DNA from: Pirellulimonas nuda
GTDB taxonomy: Bacteria > Planctomycetota > Planctomycetia > Pirellulales > Lacipirellulaceae
NCBI RefSeq assembly: GCF_007750855.1
Contig: NZ_CP036291.1
Location: forward strand, 5,926,905-5,990,904
Direction: 5' to 3'
DNA length: 64,000 nucleotides
The position numbers and the translations under genes were made by a program. Numbering within the stretch: position 1 is the first letter of the stretch; every line of letters starts with the position of its first letter. Positions 56,072-64,000 of this stretch are shown here, one piece after another. The notes beneath the pieces were generated by a model, which saw only the letters and a list, made by a program, of their open reading frames with translations, was not told the origin of the DNA and made no database searches.

Positions 56072-56717
56072 CGCGACGGACCAGCTCGAACGGCGAGGCG
56101 TCGATCGCCCCCCGCACCGCGGCGTCGGGCGTGAACACGTGCTGCACGCCAAACACTACCCGGGCCCCCGGCGCCATCCGCGGGGGCGCCTCGGCGAGGA
56201 ACCGCCGCAGCACCTGCAGGCCGTCGTCGCCGCCGTCCCACATCGAGCGCTCGCCGGTAAGCCGCTCGGAAAAGTTCAGCCGGTCCCCCACCTCGGTCGG
56301 CACGTAGGGGGGGTTAAAAAAGATCAGGTCGAACCGCTCGCCGGCCGGCAGGCCGTCGAACAGGTCGCTGACAAACAGACGCACCGGCGCCCGGTTGTGC
56401 TGGGCGACAACGCGTGCCGACTCGACCCTGCGGGCCACGCAGTCGCACCCGGTGAGCGCGAGCCCCGTGGCCTTGGCGACCGAGAGCCCCGCCAGGGCGC
56501 CGGCGCCGACGCCCACCTCCAGCGCGCTGCGGTCGCCCGGCAGGGCCGCCTCGCGGACGGCGATCGCCAGCAGCACGGTGGTCGGATCGAAGTCGACCGC
56601 CGTCCCCGCCGGCACGCGTACGCCGGTGAGCCGCCGGATCAACGTGCGGCTCCCGCGGATCCGCTTGAGCAGCGGGTGGGTCGTCCGGTAGGCGACGGAT
56701 TTCAGGTCGAGGCTCAT
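56013..56717 (-). CDS. PrmC/HemK-like class I methyltransferase
   Basis: The product has 234 residues from the ATG at 56717. Motif I is ALEVGVGAGALAGLSVAK and motif IV is FDLIFFNPPYVPTEVG; NPPY is typical of amino-group (glutamine/adenine) methyltransferases. Overall similarity suggests a release-factor or ribosomal-protein glutamine N5-methyltransferase or a related enzyme. It is shorter than PrmC, lacking the N-terminal helical domain, so the substrate is open. It overlaps the exported-protein gene by 59 bases at the 3' ends and is divergent from the RegB-like kinase. Confidence 0.82.
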   Translation of the reverse strand: MSLDLKSVAYRTTHPLLKRIRGSRTLIRRLTGVRVPAGTAVDFDPTTVLLAIAVREAALPGDRSALEVGVGAGALAGLSVAKATGLALTGCDCVARRVESARVVAQHNRAPVRLFVSDLFDGLPAGERFDLIFFNPPYVPTEVGDRLNFSERLTGERSMWDGGDDGLQVLRRFLAEAPPRMAPGARVVFGVQHVFTPDAAVRGAIDASPFELVRRVTRWWLPSAAYVLRAPARA

Positions 56718-56852
56718 TGTCGGCCGGGCGACGGGGACCGCCACAAGGGTGAAGACGACACCGCGGGTGGCGTCGATTAGACTCGATCTCTGCCACGCCC
56801 CCCACCCGCCGCCGGGCGGATCGGCGCCCCCGCCCCAAGCAGCACGCCAGCC

Positions 56853-58166
56853 ATGAGCTCGATCCCCACGACCCCCGCGGCCCGCGACGCCGAACGCTTC
56901 GGCACGAGCGCCCGGTGGCTCGCCAAGCTGCGGTGGGTCGCGGCGATCGGCCAGCTCGGCACGATCAGCGTCGTGACGCTGCTGGGGGTCCGCCTGCCGA
57001 TTGTTCCCTTGTTGAGCCTGGTGGCCGTCACGGTGCTCACCAACACGGCCTTCGCCTGCTGGCGCCGCGGCGCGGCCCGCCGCCCCACGCCCCCCCGCGC
57101 GTGGCACGTCGTGATGGGGGGCCTGATGCTGCTCGACCTGGCCGTGCTTACGGCAATGCTGTGGCTCACCGGCGGCACCACCAACCCGTTTGTCGTCTTC
57201 TACTTTGTGAACCTGGCGCTGGCCGCGGTGCTGCTCCCTTGGCAGTGGTCGTGGGTGCTTTGCGGCGGGGCGGTGCTGGCCTTTTCGTTGCTGAGCTGGT
57301 GGCACCAGAGCATCGAGGCGCTCCGCGAACCGGGGCGGCTGGCGCCCCTCTCGGCGCCCGAGTCGACGTGGCTGGCCGCCATCGGCGCGATCGTGGCGTT
57401 CGGGGTGTCGGCGGGCGTGATCGTCAACTTCGCCACCCGGCTCACCGGGCAACTCGAGCAGAGCGAGCAGGCGCGACGCGACGCAGAACAACGCCGGGCC
57501 CGCAGCGAGAAGCTCGAGGCGTTGGGGACGCTGGCCGCGGGCGCCGCCCACGAGCTGGCCTCGCCCCTGTCAACCATTGCCGTCGTGGCGCGTGAGCTGG
57601 AGCTCGAGCTCCAGGCCCGCGGCGCCTCCGAAGAGGTGCGTCACGACGCCAAGCTGATCCGCGACGAACTGGTCCGCTGCCGCGCCATCCTCGACCGGAT
57701 GAGCATCGATTCGGGCCAGGCCGCCGGCGAGGCGCCGACCGAAATCACCGTCGCAGAGCTCGCCGCGGGCGTGGTGAGCGGGCTGCCGGGAGCGCCGGTC
57801 GAAGTAGAAATCGCCGCGGGTTCCGGGGGCGTTTGCCTGACGCTCCCGGTGATCGCGGTGGGGCAGGCGCTGAGGGCGCTCGCCCAGAACGGGCTCGACG
57901 CCTCGGGGGGGAAGCCCGTCGGGCTCGCCATGACGACCGACGCCCGGACGCTCACGATCGAGGTGCAAGACCACGGGCCGGGGATCGACCGCGACGTGCT
58001 GCGGCGGATCGGCGAGCCCTTCTTCACCACCAAAGACCCGGGCAAAGGGATGGGGCTGGGCGTGTTCCTAGCGCGGAGCGTGATCGAGCGGCTCGGGGGC
58101 TCGATCGACTACCAATCGGCCCCGGGCGAGGGCGCCCGGGCCGTGGTGCGGCTGCCGATCGGCTAG
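56853..58166 (+). CDS. RegB/PrrB-type redox sensor histidine kinase
   Basis: The product has 437 residues. Six membrane helices lie between about 25 and 195. LTGGTTNPFVVFYFVNLALA contains the GGxxNPF quinone-site motif of RegB at 107-113. The dimerisation box GAAHELASPLSTI has phospho-acceptor His233, and ELVRCRAILDRM keeps the redox-active Cys276 equivalent. ATPase motifs include ALAQNGLDAS and DHGPGIDRD. RegB-type kinases sense the quinone pool and control energy metabolism through RegA. No response-regulator gene is adjacent: 60 bases downstream is rplQ on the other strand. The partner must lie elsewhere. Confidence 0.9.
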   Translation: MSSIPTTPAARDAERFGTSARWLAKLRWVAAIGQLGTISVVTLLGVRLPIVPLLSLVAVTVLTNTAFACWRRGAARRPTPPRAWHVVMGGLMLLDLAVLTAMLWLTGGTTNPFVVFYFVNLALAAVLLPWQWSWVLCGGAVLAFSLLSWWHQSIEALREPGRLAPLSAPESTWLAAIGAIVAFGVSAGVIVNFATRLTGQLEQSEQARRDAEQRRARSEKLEALGTLAAGAAHELASPLSTIAVVARELELELQARGASEEVRHDAKLIRDELVRCRAILDRMSIDSGQAAGEAPTEITVAELAAGVVSGLPGAPVEVEIAAGSGGVCLTLPVIAVGQALRALAQNGLDASGGKPVGLAMTTDARTLTIEVQDHGPGIDRDVLRRIGEPFFTTKDPGKGMGLGVFLARSVIERLGGSIDYQSAPGEGARAVVRLPIG

Positions 58167-58179
58167 TCCTGCCGAGATT

Positions 58180-58224
58180 GGCCCAACCGGAGACGGCCCA
58201 GCCGGAGACGGCCCAGCCGGGAAG
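58180..58224 (+). repeat. Short tandem repeat CCAGCCGGAGACGGC
   Basis: About 2.7 copies of a 15-base unit (GCCCAACCGGAGACG, GCCCAGCCGGAGACG, GCCCAGCCGGG) fill the gap between the convergent kinase and rplQ genes. No coding or terminator signal is evident. Confidence 0.75.
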
Positions 58225-58226
58225 AT

Positions 58227-58826
58227 TCAGCTCGCCTCGACGGTCTCTGCCTGATCGAACGCCGGCTTGGCGGCGCGTTGAACCACGCGGTCGCGGACGC
58301 CGACAAACTCAAGGATCGCACGCGTACCGGCGTCGCCCAGACGCGGGGCGGCCAGACGCACCACGCGGGTGTAGCCGCCCGGGCGATCGGTGAACCTGGG
58401 GGCGACCGTCTCGAACAGCACGGCCACGGCCTGCTTGCTGCCCAGCAGCGTGATGCACCGACGACGGGCGGCTACGGCCGGCGCCATCGCGGTGTTCCAC
58501 TTCCGCCAGCCCTCGCCCTGCCGCCACTGCCGCCAGGCGTCCGAGCCGCGCTCGGCGTCGGTCCCGAACTCGGCCGCGGCTTCTTGGGCCTTCACCCCGC
58601 CCTTGGCGATGGTGATGCACTTCTCTACTAGCGGGCGTACTTCCTTGGCCTTGCTGAGGGTCGTGATGATACGCCCCTTCACCTTCGGCTCCGATTCCAT
58701 GTCGAGGAACCGGAGGTCCTCCGGGTCGCGTTCGGTCAGCAACAGGTTGCTGGCCAAGCTCCGCAGCAGGGCGCGTTGGTGCTTCGGGTTCCGGCCGAGG
58801 ATCCGGCCACGCTTGCGGTGTCTCAT
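58227..58826 (-). CDS. rplQ: 50S ribosomal protein L17 with internal insertion
   Basis: The product has 199 residues compared with about 127 in E. coli. The start MRHRKRGRILGRNPKHQRAL and the later VLFETVAPRFTDRPGGYTRV block are conserved. Between them, after ITIAKGGVKAQEAAAEF, there is an extra segment of about 40 residues (containing GSDAWRQWRQGEGWRKWNTA). The C-terminus also extends about 15 residues. It is the last gene of the spc/alpha-type ribosomal operon here, 57 bases after rpoA. The insertion would extend the L17 surface on the large subunit near the exit tunnel. Confidence 0.93.
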   Translation of the reverse strand: MRHRKRGRILGRNPKHQRALLRSLASNLLLTERDPEDLRFLDMESEPKVKGRIITTLSKAKEVRPLVEKCITIAKGGVKAQEAAAEFGTDAERGSDAWRQWRQGEGWRKWNTAMAPAVAARRRCITLLGSKQAVAVLFETVAPRFTDRPGGYTRVVRLAAPRLGDAGTRAILEFVGVRDRVVQRAAKPAFDQAETVEAS

Positions 58827-58883
58827 AGTCGCGGTTCCGTGACGTGCCCAGCAGGGGTGCGGGCGGTGCGGGGTGGGGGAGGA

Positions 58884-59876
58884 TCAGACCGACATGGCGG
58901 AGGAGATCCGCATCCCGAGGTGCAGACCCAAGTCGCGAAGCTTCTCGCGGACTTCGGTAAGCGTGGTTTCGCCGAAATTGCGTACTTCCAGCAGGTGGTC
59001 TTCGCTCTTGGTCACCAGGTCGCGGACCGAGAGGATGTTCTCTGCTTCGAGGCAGTTGCTGGCCCGGACCGAAAGCTGGAGGTCGGCGATCGGCATCGAC
59101 AGCTTCGCCTCCAGGGAGGGGTCGATGCCGGTCGACGAGCTGGTGCGGGCCGGCGAGCGGACCTGCGGGCCAAGCTGCGAGTACTGGACGAACGGGTTGA
59201 GGTGCTTCCGCAAGATCTTGGCGGCCTCGACCAGCGCCATCTCGGGGTCGAGCGAACCGTCGGTCCAGACCTCGATGGACAGCTTGTCGTAGTTGGTCTT
59301 CTGACCGACGCGGGTCTCTTCCACGTCGAACCGCACCCGCAGCACGGGGCTGAAGATGGCGTCGATGGGGATGATGCCGATCTCTTGGACGTTCTGACTG
59401 TGCTCACTGGCGGGCACGTAGCCGCGGCCGTTCTCGACGATCATCTCCATCACGAAGGGGACGTCGTCGGTGAGGGTCGCCAGCACGTGGTCCTTGTTGA
59501 TGATCTCAACCGCGCCGTCGGTGAGGATGTCGCCGGCGGTGATGGCGCCCGCCGTGTTCCGCTCGACCCGCAGCACCTTGGTCTGCTCGCTGTGGCTCTT
59601 CACCACCAGCGACTTGACGTTCAGCACGATGTCCGTCACGTCCTCCAGGACGCCCGGGATGGTGGTGAACTCGTGCTGCGCGTTCTGGATCTTGATCTGC
59701 ATCACGGCGCTCCCCTCGATGCTGGAGAGCAGGATGCGGCGCAGGCCGTTGCCGACCGTGGCGCCAAAGCCGCGTTCGAACGGCTCGGCGACGAATTTCC
59801 CGTAGGTCTGCGAAAGGGTCTCCTGCTCGCAGACGACGGCGCTCGGCAGTTCAAGTCCACGCCAGCGGATATGCAT
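58884..59876 (-). CDS. rpoA: DNA-directed RNA polymerase subunit alpha
   Basis: The product has 330 residues, the normal length. The N-terminal dimerisation domain shows [20 protein letters not shown] and [13 protein letters not shown]; the C-terminal domain (from about 250) contains [20 protein letters not shown] and [19 protein letters not shown], the UP-element/activator-binding module. It assembles RNA polymerase and contacts promoters. It lies between rpsD and rplQ as in most bacteria. Confidence 0.98.
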   Translation of the reverse strand: MHIRWRGLELPSAVVCEQETLSQTYGKFVAEPFERGFGATVGNGLRRILLSSIEGSAVMQIKIQNAQHEFTTIPGVLEDVTDIVLNVKSLVVKSHSEQTKVLRVERNTAGAITAGDILTDGAVEIINKDHVLATLTDDVPFVMEMIVENGRGYVPASEHSQNVQEIGIIPIDAIFSPVLRVRFDVEETRVGQKTNYDKLSIEVWTDGSLDPEMALVEAAKILRKHLNPFVQYSQLGPQVRSPARTSSSTGIDPSLEAKLSMPIADLQLSVRASNCLEAENILSVRDLVTKSEDHLLEVRNFGETTLTEVREKLRDLGLHLGMRISSAMSV

Positions 59877-59975
59877 CTGTGTCTCCTGGAAAGCTGTGGG
59901 GGGGAGCCGTCTGCCCGGCCGGGGCGCCTGGCCGGGCGATCGCTCGCGGGGGGCCCGACGCGGCTGGCGCGGACG

Positions 59976-60602
59976 CTACCTGGAGCAAAGCTCGACGATC
60001 AATTGAGTCTGTACCGGCACCGAAACGTCCTCGGGGCCCGGGAGTCGGCCGACGATCCCCTCGGGGATCAGGCTTTCGGTCACCGCAAGGAAGTCGGGCA
60101 CCTCGCGGTGGTTCTCGCTCTGCGAAGCCCGCACCGCGTCGAGGCTCTTGGCGCGGTTCTTGATACGCACCACGTCGCCGGCGCGCACCTCGTAGCTGGG
60201 GATGTCTACCCGACGGCCGTTGACGGTGACGTGCCCGTGACAGACCCACTGGCGGGCCTGGGCGCGGCTCAGGCCGAACCCGAGCCGGTGAACCACGTTG
60301 TCGAGCCGACGCTCGAGCAGCACCATCAGCGTGTCGCCGGTGTTGCCCTTGGAGCTCTCGGCCCGGTTGAAGTAGCGGCGGAACTGACGCTCCAGCACGC
60401 CGTAGTAGTGCTTCACCTTCTGCTTCTCACGCAGGTGGACCGCGTAGTCGGTCACCTTGCCGCGACGCGCGGGCTGCTGGCCCGGCGGGGTGTCGCGACG
60501 CTCGAAGGCGCACTTCGCTGTATCGCAGCGGGTGCCCTTGAGGAACAGCTTCATTCCATCACGACGGCAGAGCCGACAGACGGGACCAGTGTAACGCGCC
60601 AT
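59976..60602 (-). CDS. rpsD: 30S ribosomal protein S4
   Basis: The product has 208 residues. It is a zinc-binding (C+) form, with cysteines in PVCRLCRRDGMKLFLKGTRC and DTAKCAF near the N-terminus. The S4 RNA-binding domain has LERRLDNVVHRLGFGLSRAQ and VNGRRVDIPSYEVRAGDVV. It nucleates 16S rRNA folding and in many bacteria regulates its own operon. It is 99 bases upstream of rpoA. Confidence 0.97.
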   Translation of the reverse strand: MARYTGPVCRLCRRDGMKLFLKGTRCDTAKCAFERRDTPPGQQPARRGKVTDYAVHLREKQKVKHYYGVLERQFRRYFNRAESSKGNTGDTLMVLLERRLDNVVHRLGFGLSRAQARQWVCHGHVTVNGRRVDIPSYEVRAGDVVRIKNRAKSLDAVRASQSENHREVPDFLAVTESLIPEGIVGRLPGPEDVSVPVQTQLIVELCSR

Positions 60603-60604
60603 CT

Positions 60605-60718
60605 AGGTAGTGATTGGTGAGTGGTGGGCAGTGAATGGTAACAGGAGATTGACGGTGACTTGTGGAGTGATGGTCGGTGCTCTGCCTCTTCACCACTCAC
60701 GATTCACCACTCTCCTCC
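60605..60718. repeat. Imperfect palindrome between rpsK and rpsD
   Basis: GTGATTGGTGAGTGGTG on the left is matched by CACCACTCACGATTCACCAC on the right, across the whole gap. The arms are unlike the surrounding GC-rich sequence. Its presence inside a ribosomal operon is noteworthy. Confidence 0.7.
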
Positions 60719-61108
60719 CTACACACGACGCTTCTTCCGCGGCCGGCAGCCGTTGTGCGGCAGCGGCGTGACGTCCTCGATGGACTTGACCTTGAGGCCG
60801 GCCGCCTCGAGCGCGGTGATCGCGCTCTCGCGTCCGCTGCCGGGACCCTTGACCTTCACGTCTACGTCCCGCAACCCGTACTTCCGCGCCGCCTCGGCGG
60901 CCTTGGTGGCGGCCATCTGGCCGGCGAACGGGGTGCTCTTGCGGCTCCCCTTGAAGCCGCTGGAACCGGCCGACGCCCAGCACAGGCAATCGCCCTTGGT
61001 GTCGGTGATGGTGACGGTCGTGTTGTTGAACGTCGCGGTGATGTGGGCGACCCCCACTGACACATTGCGACGCGTCTTCTTGGTCGAAGATCCGGACGAT
61101 TTTGCCAC
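60719..61108 (-). CDS. rpsK: 30S ribosomal protein S11
   Basis: The product has 129 residues, the typical length. Conserved are [39 protein letters not shown] and the C-terminal [21 protein letters not shown]. It binds 16S rRNA in the platform of the small subunit. It lies 122 bases downstream of rpsM and 116 bases upstream of rpsD. Confidence 0.98.
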   Translation of the reverse strand: MAKSSGSSTKKTRRNVSVGVAHITATFNNTTVTITDTKGDCLCWASAGSSGFKGSRKSTPFAGQMAATKAAEAARKYGLRDVDVKVKGPGSGRESAITALEAAGLKVKSIEDVTPLPHNGCRPRKKRRV

Positions 61109-61230
61109 GTTTAAACTCGCTCTCTGGAAATAGACGTCGCGGGATACAACGCTTGCCGATTCGCTGAACGCTCCCCCCGCCGCCCGTGTGGGCCCAACCG
61201 GGGCCTATAGCCGGGGACAGCGGCCGGGGA

Positions 61231-61614
61231 CTAACGGAGGTCTTTCACGCCCTTCTTACCGGCGACGGTCTTCTTGGGGCCCTTGCGGGTGCGGGCGTTG
61301 GTCTTGGTGCGCTGGCCGCGGACCGGCAACCCGCGCCGGTGGCGGATGCCGCGGTAGCAGGCGATGTCGCGGAGCCGCGAGATGTTCTGACTGGTCTGGC
61401 GGCGGAGCTGCCCCTCGACCACGTAGTCCTTGTCCAACAGGGCCGCCAGCCGGGCCACCTCGTCCTCGTTCAGCTCACGCGAGTGCACGTGCGGGTCGAT
61501 GCCCGCCTTGTGGCACAGCTCGCGGGCGGTCTTCGACCCCACGCCAAACAGGTACGTGAGGGCGATCTCCGTGGGGCGATCGGACGGGATATCAACGCCG
61601 AGCAGACGTGGCAT
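61231..61614 (-). CDS. rpsM: 30S ribosomal protein S13
   Basis: The product has 127 residues. MPRLLGVDIPSDRPTEIALT, the helix-two-turn-helix YLFGVGSKTARELCHKAG and the basic tail GLPVRGQRTKTNARTRKGPK identify S13, which contacts tRNA in the P site and 23S rRNA through an intersubunit bridge. It follows rpmJ by 82 bases. Confidence 0.98.
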   Translation of the reverse strand: MPRLLGVDIPSDRPTEIALTYLFGVGSKTARELCHKAGIDPHVHSRELNEDEVARLAALLDKDYVVEGQLRRQTSQNISRLRDIACYRGIRHRRGLPVRGQRTKTNARTRKGPKKTVAGKKGVKDLR

Positions 61615-61696
61615 GGTGGATTAAGTCCCTGGAGAGGAACCTCGAAATCGGATGGAAGGCGCTGGGCCCTGAAGCTGTTGGTTTGGCTGGGCCGAC

Positions 61697-61810
61697 TTAG
61701 CCCTGACGCTGCTTGTGACGTGGATTGGCGCACACGACACGCACCACGCCCCGGCGGCGTACCACCTTGCACTTGTCGCACATGCGTTTGACGCTCGCCC
61801 GGACTTTCAT
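61697..61810 (-). CDS. rpmJ: 50S ribosomal protein L36
   Basis: The product has 37 residues: [20 protein letters not shown], then [17 protein letters not shown]. Cys11, Cys14, Cys27 and His32 form the zinc-ribbon of the zinc-containing L36 type. The short length hides it from many gene finders. It is the first small ribosomal gene after map, separated by 183 bases in which infA would normally be found but is not. Confidence 0.95.
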   Translation of the reverse strand: MKVRASVKRMCDKCKVVRRRGVVRVVCANPRHKQRQG

Positions 61811-61993
61811 CGTTTACGTCCCTTGCTGGCCCCGCGGTGGTGCGGGTCGAATAACTAGTTCACGAACCCCGCCGGCAGGGCGGGCGTCGTCGAATCTTGG
61901 CGAAACCACGGAGTGTACGGTTTCACCGCCCTAGTGGGCAACCCCCTGTGGGCACGTTTCTTGCTGGGGAGGCCCGGCCGGGGGCCGCAGGCC

Positions 61994-62809
61994 CTACCCA
62001 GCCGCTAGCACCTGCTGTTCTTTGGCCGTCGGCGCCGCGGTCAGCAGCGTCGGCCCCTCTTCGGTGATCGCGATGGTGTGCTCGAAGTGGGCGCTGGGGC
62101 TCCCGTCGTTGGTGACCTGCGTCCACTGGTCGCGGAGCAGCTTCACCCGCTTGGTCCCCATGTTCACCATCGGCTCGACCGCGATCACCAGCCCCGGCGA
62201 GATCCGGAAGTCCCCCGTCCCCCGCAGCCCCCGGCTGAGGAAGTTGGGCACCTGCGGCTCTTCGTGCATCTCTTTGCCGATGCCGTGCCCCACGAAGCAC
62301 TCCACTGTGTGGAACCGGTTCTGGCGGACGTAACGGGCCAATTCTACCGCCACCTGGCTCCAGCGGCTCTTCTCGGCCAGCAGTTCCACCGCCAGGTCGA
62401 GCGTGGCCTCGGTCACGTCCAGCAACTTCTGCACCTTCGGGTCGATCCGGCCGACCGCGTACGTCCAGGCCGAGTCGCCGCACCACCCGTGCAGGCGGCA
62501 GCCCGTGTCGACGCTGACGATGTCGCCCTCCTTGAGCGCCCGGTTCTTGGGGATCCCGTGCACTACCTCTTCGTTCACGCTCATGCAGGTCACCGCCGGG
62601 AACGCCGGCTTCCCCTCGTCCTGGTGGGGGTACCGGTAGAACAGCGGGGTCGCCCCCAGTTCGCGGAAGTGGTCCGCCACGGCGGCGTCGATCTCTTCGG
62701 TCGTCACCCCGGGCGCCACCATCGCGCGGACGATCTGGTGGGCCCGCCAGACGGCCAGCCCCGCCTGCCTCATCAGGGCAATTTCTCGTTGGCTCTTGAG
62801 TTGAATCAC
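61994..62809 (-). CDS. map: Methionine aminopeptidase type I
   Basis: The product has 271 residues, starting at the GTG at 62809. That GTG overlaps the adk stop as GTGA, so translation is coupled. The longer frame runs through adk and is rejected. Metal ligands are visible: Asp in SVDTGCRLHGWCGDSAWTYA (two), His in ECFVGHGIGKEMHEEPQ, Glu in GLVIAVEPMV and Glu in HFEHTIAITEEG. It removes the initiator methionine from nascent proteins. The position after adk matches the standard order secY-adk-map. Confidence 0.96.
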   Translation of the reverse strand: MIQLKSQREIALMRQAGLAVWRAHQIVRAMVAPGVTTEEIDAAVADHFRELGATPLFYRYPHQDEGKPAFPAVTCMSVNEEVVHGIPKNRALKEGDIVSVDTGCRLHGWCGDSAWTYAVGRIDPKVQKLLDVTEATLDLAVELLAEKSRWSQVAVELARYVRQNRFHTVECFVGHGIGKEMHEEPQVPNFLSRGLRGTGDFRISPGLVIAVEPMVNMGTKRVKLLRDQWTQVTNDGSPSAHFEHTIAITEEGPTLLTAAPTAKEQQVLAAG

Positions 62810-63387
62810 GGCTTCGGGTCGCTGTCGGCAGGCTTCACGGTCGATAGGGCCCCGGTCAAACGGGCGTAAACCTCTTGCTGAGTCCCCACCGCGTCGATCC
62901 GGTGCAGCAGCCCGCGTGACTGGTAGTACTCGGCCAGCGGGTCGGTCAACGCGGCGTACACCCGCAGCCGCTGACGGATCGTCTCTTCCGAGTCGTCCGA
63001 TCGGCCCCGCTTGCTGAGGCGCTGGAACAACTCGTCCTCGGGGATGACAAACTCCAGCGCGGCGTCCAACGGCGCCTGGCGCGACTCGAGCAGCAGGTCG
63101 AGCTGGCGGGCCTGCTCGATCGTGCGCGGGAAACCGTCGAACAGGTAGCCCCGTCGGCAGTCGGCGCGTTCTAGCCGCTCGGCGACCAGCCGCACCACCA
63201 CATCGTCCGGCACCAGCTCGCCACGGTCCAGGAACTCGGCGGCGGCCTGCCCCAGCGGTTCGCCGGCGGCCCGCGATTCGCGGAGCACCTCGCCGGTCGA
63301 CAAGCGGCGGACCCCCAACGACTCGGCGAGCTTCAGAGACTGGGTCCCCTTGCCTGCGCCGGGGGGGCCGATAAACACAATCCGCAT
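62806..63387 (-). CDS. adk: Adenylate kinase
   Basis: The product has 193 residues. The P-loop is GPPGAGKGTQ at 7-16, the AMP-binding segment is RLSTGEVLRESRAAGEPLG and GYLFDGFPRTIEQARQLD is present. The LID is short (KRGRSDDSEETIRQRLRVY), without zinc-binding cysteines. It converts ATP and AMP to two ADP. It lies between secY and map, with a 4-base overlap with map. Confidence 0.97.
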   Translation of the reverse strand: MRIVFIGPPGAGKGTQSLKLAESLGVRRLSTGEVLRESRAAGEPLGQAAAEFLDRGELVPDDVVVRLVAERLERADCRRGYLFDGFPRTIEQARQLDLLLESRQAPLDAALEFVIPEDELFQRLSKRGRSDDSEETIRQRLRVYAALTDPLAEYYQSRGLLHRIDAVGTQQEVYARLTGALSTVKPADSDPKP

Positions 63388-63482
63388 GACGCTCCTCGGC
63401 AGACCGACCCGCCCGCGTCCCGCTGGGCTCCGGCATAAAGGTGGCGGCCGCCGTAGCAGCGGGCCGCCGCTGGGGTCGGGGC

Positions 63483-64000
63483 CTATTCCAGCAGGCCCTT
63501 GTAGTTCCGCATCACCAGGTGGCTATCGATCTTCTGCACCAGGTCGAACGCCACACTCACGGCGATCAGCAGGCTTGTGCCCCCGTAGAACATGGCGATG
63601 CCCCACGGGACCCCGAGCCACAGGTTGGCCAGCGTCGGGATGATCGCGATGATCGCCAAGAACCCGGCGCCGACGTAAGTGATGCGGAACATCACTTTCT
63701 CCAGGTAATCGGCCGTGCGTTTGCCCGGGCGGTACCCGGGGATAAACGAGCCAAAGTTCTTCAGGTTGTCCGCCACGTCCTTCGGGTTGAACGTGATCGC
63801 CGTCCAGAAGTAGCAGAAGAAGTAGATCAGGACCAGGAACAACAGGTTGTAGGTGAAGCCCTCGCGGCCGAACACGTCGCCCAGCCCCATCAACAGGCTC
63901 TTGACCCAGCCCTCCCCTTCCCAGCCGGCGGCCACCGAGCCGAGCTGGCTGAAGACGAGCATCGGGAACATCATCAGGCTGCTGGCGAAGATGATCGGCA
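63483..64000 (-). CDS. secY: Protein translocase subunit SecY (5' end beyond window)
   Basis: The C-terminal part, about 172 residues, is within the window and the frame continues through the right edge (PIIFASSLMMFP is visible there). Typical SecY features are FCYFWTAITFNPKDVADNLK (helix 8 and loop), FGSFIPGYRPGKRTADYLEK and the last helices (FRITYVGAGFLAIIAIIPTL, FYGGTSLLIAVSVAFDLVQK). SecY forms the protein-conducting channel with SecE and SecG in the inner membrane. It heads this end of the ribosomal operon, 95 bases upstream of adk. Confidence 0.97.
   Translation of the reverse strand, partial: PIIFASSLMMFPMLVFSQLGSVAAGWEGEGWVKSLLMGLGDVFGREGFTYNLLFLVLIYFFCYFWTAITFNPKDVADNLKNFGSFIPGYRPGKRTADYLEKVMFRITYVGAGFLAIIAIIPTLANLWLGVPWGIAMFYGGTSLLIAVSVAFDLVQKIDSHLVMRNYKGLLE

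Noticed and set aside
58776-60620. 614-residue plus-strand frame
   Set aside because: It is antisense to rpoA and rpsD, both unmistakable.

Overview
The window is a GC-rich, gene-dense stretch of a planctomycete chromosome, most likely Pirellulales and plausibly the Lacipirellulaceae branch. The lineage call rests on gene content only. It includes a DUF1559 prepilin-like protein, a dockerin plus PEP-CTERM surface protein, two giant exported proteins with the planctomycete N-terminal LEDRRML motif, a DUF1207 protein, an Lpg1974-type outer-membrane protein, an arylsulfatase, a DUF1593 protein and a GH117-like glycosidase. No phage, IS element, CRISPR array or rRNA operon was seen.

Layout. 1-13.9 kb: exported TPR and PEP-CTERM proteins, a Ser/Thr kinase, a DUF1559 prepilin-like protein, smpB, an exported STN-like protein, a DUF1570 metallopeptidase-like protein, a second TPR protein and ychF. 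14-19.8 kb: lhgO, a flavin reductase, a thiamine-binding-type small protein, a DUF1207 protein, a 675-base gene-free stretch, then a membrane protein with an internal duplication followed by a 44-residue membrane peptide and a strong terminator. 19.8-30.3 kb: a carbohydrate region with a sialate O-acetylesterase homologue lacking its catalytic residues, an unassigned glycosidase, a GH117-like and a GH43/32-like beta-propeller enzyme, a DUF1593 protein, HdeD and an arylsulfatase. This suggests processing of sulfated, perhaps algal, galactans. 30.7-34 kb: the protein-quality module tRNA-Gly, tig, clpP1, clpP2. 34.3-47.7 kb: an outer-membrane protein and two tandem giant surface proteins (1603 and 2304 residues) sharing a long C-terminal module. 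47.7-54 kb: sugar isomerase, MFS permease and Gfo/Idh/MocA oxidoreductase, then gyrA. 54.2-58.2 kb: a Uma2 nuclease, an unknown exported protein, a PrmC-like methyltransferase and a RegB-like histidine kinase. 58.2-64 kb: the end of the spc/alpha ribosomal operon, with secY (cut by the window edge), adk, map, rpmJ, rpsM, rpsK, rpsD, rpoA and rplQ, and no infA in its usual place.

The most unusual non-coding feature is a set of about a dozen intergenic imperfect palindromes of roughly 60-230 bp. They have a common hairpin layout but several unrelated arm sequences, and they lie between genes of every orientation, including inside the tig-clpP and ribosomal operons. Other points worth checking are the apparent pseudo-esterase, conserved promoters and leader hairpins in front of the two giant genes, the duplicated domain in the 18.2-kb membrane protein, and an insertion in ribosomal protein L17.
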